Of a stretch of DNA of 64,000 nucleotides, positions 51,201 to 57,200 are shown piece by piece. The notes under the pieces are model-generated. The model had not been told where the DNA came from and made no database searches. It saw only the letters and a list, made by a program, of their open reading frames with translations. A program made the translations under genes and the position numbers. The stretch is taken from NCBI GenBank assembly GCA_035048485.1, contig CM068580.1:59632983-59696982 (forward strand), read 5' to 3'. The DNA is from Pteria penguin (taxonomy: Eukaryota; Mollusca; Bivalvia; Pterioida; Pteriidae). Every line of letters starts with the position of its first letter. The first letter of the stretch is position 1.

Positions 51201-54200
51201 AAATAAAGGACGGAAAACTTATGCATCATGCGCTATGTGCAGTGATGCATTTTTCTGTCCTTTAATTTTTTCATGGTACACCTCCATCCAACGAAAAAAG
51301 ATTAAATTCATTCCTTAAATATGTAAAAATCAAAACAGATTTATAAACCCTTTCAATTTCCATATAAATAACTTCTGAATCTGAAAGATTTCTTTATCTC
51401 CATCTAGAAACTTGAAAATAGTAACAAATATAAGTAAACAATGAACCAAATAAATATTTATCAAATATCTCCATTTCTAGGCATTTCGACTCGTTCATCA
51501 GTCGGCCAGAGTATAGTGAAGGTAGAAGCAGAAGATAAGGATTCCTTGGGGCAGGTCACATACAGTATGACCAGGGCCCCTAATACCATTGATACATCAA
51601 ATATTCTTCAGATTGACAGCAGCTCTGGTATAATAACCAACAAAGTGTTAATGGATAGGTATGCCGGAAATACACTCGAAGTCGTCGCTTCAGCGACTGA
51701 TGGACAACAAACAGCCACCACCTCTGTCTTAGTAAGTTTATACAAAACTATATGTACATGTATATATTTACGTATTTTTTTAAAACCCCAACTTGAAAGA
51801 TTGAAGGCAGTCACAGTATTTGTTTTATCTGTCCAACTTTCATGAATTTTGCCGTGGCATTTAGGCAGATTGTTGCCACTGAGGACATCAGTGTTTCACA
51901 AGCACATGATATGAAGAATATCAATATTCTTTTCTGATGAAGCCACTGATTTTTGTTAACATATGGTATTTAGGATAGACCTGAAGCAGTTAAACATAAC
52001 AAAAAAGTGGCCACAGAGCTTGTATTATATACTATGCATTTATAAATTTACATTGATACACAAGCAAACATCTTGAAAATATTGTGATGTAATAAACAGA
52101 ATCAACTTGAATATTATTCAGTACATTTTTGTACATATATAATGTTTATTTATAAGTGCATGTACATATATTTTAATTTTGAATGACAAGATACATATCT
52201 TCTTAAAATATTTCAGATATTTGTGACAGAGCCTAATTCAGAGGTCAAACTGGTCATCAATCAACCAGCATCAGAGGTCAGGCAGTTTTATCTACAAATT
52301 CAGAAGTGAGTATTGGATAATATAAGAGTAGCTATCAGTGAACTTGTATAAAGATGGTAGATTAAAGGATATTCTAATGCATCTATTGTATATTACACAA
52401 TCTCATTGGCTGTCCACTTTAAAAACTGCAAGGGTATTCATGATATCCCTGCAGTTTTTGATATGACGTCACGATACCCTGCAGTTTCTGATTTGTGATG
52501 TCACAATACCCTACAGTTTTTTGATATGACTGATTAGCAACTTGGCTTTGAAAACCATAAATCTGTGCCTCTATTTGTAATTATTTTTGTCAAATGCATT
52601 AGAATGGGGTTACCATGCTTGTGTTTTACAAAAACTGACAGGGTATCAACGAATACCCTGTCAGAAATTTCCGTTACACTCGCATGGTAACCCCTAATTA
52701 TACTGAGCAGAAGTTAAACGTAAATATCCTTAATTGAAGACAAAATAGGATTAGAGATCAAAGTCCAAGTCCATCACAGTTCCCATAAGAATAGATAGAT
52801 ATAGAAGTCACAAAGTTTCATGGTTGTCACAATTCCAAGTACATGAAATTAGTACTGTAATACCACCAGCTGTGTTTCTCACATATTTTATCAGTACTGG
52901 AAAATTCTATTGGGAACACTTCGTAATTTCCTCCGCGTGTAATCTGCTTTGTTTACAAACAAACGCCATAGTGGATCACCAGTTTTGCATCAGAGAGATA
53001 GTAAACATTTGTTCTAATGAAAAAGAAAAAACAATTGTTGCTAATAATTGGTGTTTTATCTTCTTTGATCTTTTTATTCAGTCAGTGATGCGGCCATACA
53101 ATAGGTCAAGGTTGTCAAACAAAATAAACAAATAGCTTATCGGTACATTAAAACACTGAGGTGCGAAAAAAATTAATAGAATCAAGCACCAGTTCAAGTT
53201 CCAGATAGAAAAAGATCAGTCTAAGCTGGAATGATTCAACAAATCTCAACCTAGGCTATTAATGTCTCAGTTGAGATTTACTGAATCATCCCACCCTTGA
53301 ATGATACTTTTCTATCCGGAACTTAAACTAGTGCTAGATTCTATCTAAATTATATTTTAATTATATATACAGTAAAACCTGTCTTAGCGGCCACCTCTAT
53401 TAAGAGGTCACCTGTCTATCAAGGTCACATTTTAAATTCCCAATATCTATGTTTTCCTAGATAATAGACCTCTGTATAAAGGTCACCTGTCTATAAAGGC
53501 CACTTTTGAGTCTTCCCTTAGCTGACTTTAATAGACAGGTTTGACTGTATATAAATTATATATAAATTATAAAATGTGTTACTTGGTAATTACGGTAGGT
53601 ACATATTGTACTGTTGGTTGATTGGTGTTTTACGTCGCTTTCAACAATATTTCAGTTATATCGCGCCATGGAAGCAGGAGGTTACCAACCTTTTAAACAT
53701 AGTTGAACCCGGATTGTCAGCGCCGCAAGCCAAGCGCTTAACCACTACACCAAATCCTGCCCTATATACTGTACTGACACACAACTTTGAGGTCAAACGT
53801 AATGACTGTAGTCTCATCCATTTTGTAACAGATATGTATCAATGATAGATTTATATCAAGATTTCTTTTTGTTTTCTCAACAGGCAATTACAAGAGCTGA
53901 AGATTGATGGAGTGAGTCCATTTAAGTATGTCTGTACGTCCAACATCGTAGATCATGTATTGAGTGACGGTAAAACTACATCAATCAGGTGTGTATACTT
54001 TTTATAAGGCATGCAAGCATTTATTCTGAATTCTTTTTACTGATTAGTATTAACAGATCATTTTCTATAGATAAATAAAATTTTCACTGATTATCCCTTA
54101 GCATTGTATTAAGGTATGCTCAATTTTGTCATTATTTCTAGGTCTGATATGTATATATCAGCTATCTGTCAAGGTTGCCGTGGAAACGATGCTCGCCTTC

Positions 54201-57200
54201 ATCATATCTATACTAGTGGAGAACTTATCTCCCAGTTAAGGTCATTGCAGGCTGAATACAAGGACACATTTGATTTACTGTACATTACAAGCATGGAGGT
54301 ATAACTGTTACTCATTTCACAGTCACATCAATAACCCTTTGTTTTGCTTCAATGATTATGCATTTAAAATGAACTGACTGATTTGCAAGAGATTTTGAAC
54401 TTGTTCCAAAAATATTATATGTATACACTGTATAAGAATAGAGACATGACTTTAACTCCTTGATAAGATATTGAACTATAGTTTATTTTTCAAAATACGA
54501 AAGTAACTGGTGTCAAGTGACTATGGCACTAACAACAATGTACCACAGCAGACATTCACAGACCCCTGAAATTCAGAGGTGAGAGCAGGTGCCTGGGAGG
54601 AGTGAGTGTCTTCTGTTTGGCTAGCCACACCTGCCATGTATGCCCTTACATACAGACGAAACAAATGTAATTCAGCACTGTGTAACATGTTTAAGCTGCG
54701 AAAATAGTTAAAACAAAAGTATGACAGACAGTCAACATGATCAGTAAGTGTCACTGCGTTTGGCAGATGACAAAATATGACATTGTACTGTGACTAGGAT
54801 TAGTTAAGTTCAGATATTTTGTTCAGTTATCATTATTTTAATATAAAATATGCAGTGAAAGGCATCAGGGAGAGAGACATCACTTTAGGAGTTACATGTA
54901 CATGAATATGGTAGTTGCTGTGTTACACATTTATGACGTACCTCTTTTGACACTTAGGAAGCGACAGCTGAGAAGAATTACCTGGATCGTACCCCTACCT
55001 TGGTGGTGATGATCATAGTGATCATCCTCATCGTTCTAGCATTATTATTCCTCATCGTTGCATGTTGCTGTATCCGTCATAAGTAAGTAGTAATTGATAT
55101 GAAAAAAAATTGTCCAAAAATTCCTTTATATTATTTATTTGAGAGCAAGACTCAAGCTGAAATGGTAATTTGAAAATGTTTGCTTATTGTTTATTTGTCA
55201 TTAGCTTAAACAGTTTATTTAACATATTTTGGTTCTTATTTTTCCCCAAGTTGTATGACAAATAATGACATTTCCTTTTTTCAATTTTTCAGAACAAAGT
55301 AAGTGACACAGGCTTATATCATACATGTAAAAATAACATAGAATGCTAGTATGCCGTAAGATAATGAATCATTAGTGTATACTACAGTGCATGTCTACCC
55401 TACAGTCTGTTGACCATTACATATGTAAAATCAATCCATCACACCCTAAGAAATTCTTCATTTGGTTTTGTTGTGTATTCTTACTTTTGAATTCAAAGCA
55501 GCTGATAGATCATGTCATGCATTCAAATTAACATTTAATTTTCTAAGACTGTATTCCAATTTGAAATTTAGATTTTGGCGTAATGAGACTGCATATTCAT
55601 TTAGGCATCTCAGTGCACATTACCATTTACCCCTACTCTTACAAGCTAACTATCCCACCCAAAACCAATCACCATTTAATTTGGTTTATGTTAGTTACAG
55701 TCAACCAATTATACTTAATCTGGTTTATGTTTATTACCTGTTCAAAACATCACCATTAAATCTGGTTTATGTTTATTACCTGTCCAAAACATCACCATTA
55801 AATCTGGTTTATGTTTATTACCTGTCCAAAACATCCCCATTAAATCTGGTTTATGTTTATAACTTGTCCAAAACATCACCATTAAATCTGGTTTATGTTT
55901 ATAACCTGTAAACTAATCATCATATAATCTGGTTTGTATTTATAACCTGTCAACCAATCACCGTTGAATCTGGTTTATGTTTATTACCTTTCAACCAATT
56001 CCCATTCAATCTGATTTATGTCTGTAACCTGTAAACCAGTCACCATTAAGTCTGATTTATGTTCATTACCTGTCAACCAGTCACCATTAATTCTGGTTTA
56101 TGTTTATTACCTGTCAACCAATCCCCTTCTAATCTGGTGTACATTTACTACCTATCAACCAATCACCATTTTGAGTGGTTTACATGTATGTTGTTAACCT
56201 GTTAACAAATCAACATTATATCTGGTGTCTGTGTTTATTACCAGCCAACCAATCACCCTTTAGTCTGGTTTATATTTGTCAACACCAAACCAGTCACCTT
56301 TATTACTCATTAATCCATCTCCATTTAAATCTGATGTGTTTTAACCAACCATCCAACCACCATTAGGTATGGTTTATGTTTATCACCAAGCAACCAATCA
56401 TCACTAGGTCTGATCATCTTTTCTTATTACCACTCAATCACTGAGCATACAGCCTCGTTCACATTTATCAGTACTTATTGGTTTAAGCAATAATAATTGT
56501 ATCAAAATTTTCATTAAATTATAATTTACAATTAACAGTGTTAGGATTGAGCATCAAGTGTCACACTCATATTACACTCTGTCCTAAATATACAAACTAT
56601 AATTTACAAAACTTTGATGCGGATGATACATGCATATTATATGAACTATGAACAAATTAAGGGGTTATTTTTGAATATGAGAAATATATAAAAATGATTA
56701 TATCTTAATGCATGGACTTACATACACAGGCATACATGTGCACATGCATAATATACATATAAAAAAATTAGTACTTATTACTGGTAATCAGTGTTTGATT
56801 CAGGTATATGCAAACTACTTTATTTCATTAAATATAATTTTATTCTAACTTGCTACTAGCTGCCCATTATTATGATATCAAATCAAGACATGCAGTGACT
56901 TTTTTACGATAGCGAGAGCTGCCTCTACCTCTTTCCCATCCTCCATTAGTAATCTTCTTAAGAAGTCACAAACCCATTAATTTTTCAGGTCATAGCTTGA
57001 ACTGTTTCTTTCATTTTATATGAAATCTTTTGACTGAAACATTTTCCATGTCAAGATAGACATTTTGAAATGTTGTTTTCCACTGTATTTTGATATAGCA
57101 TATGTACATAATACTTGTAATATTTCATAATTGTCATCCACGATCTAATTGAATCACCATACATAACTAAAGTTTTCAATGAGAGCTGTTCACAAACTAA

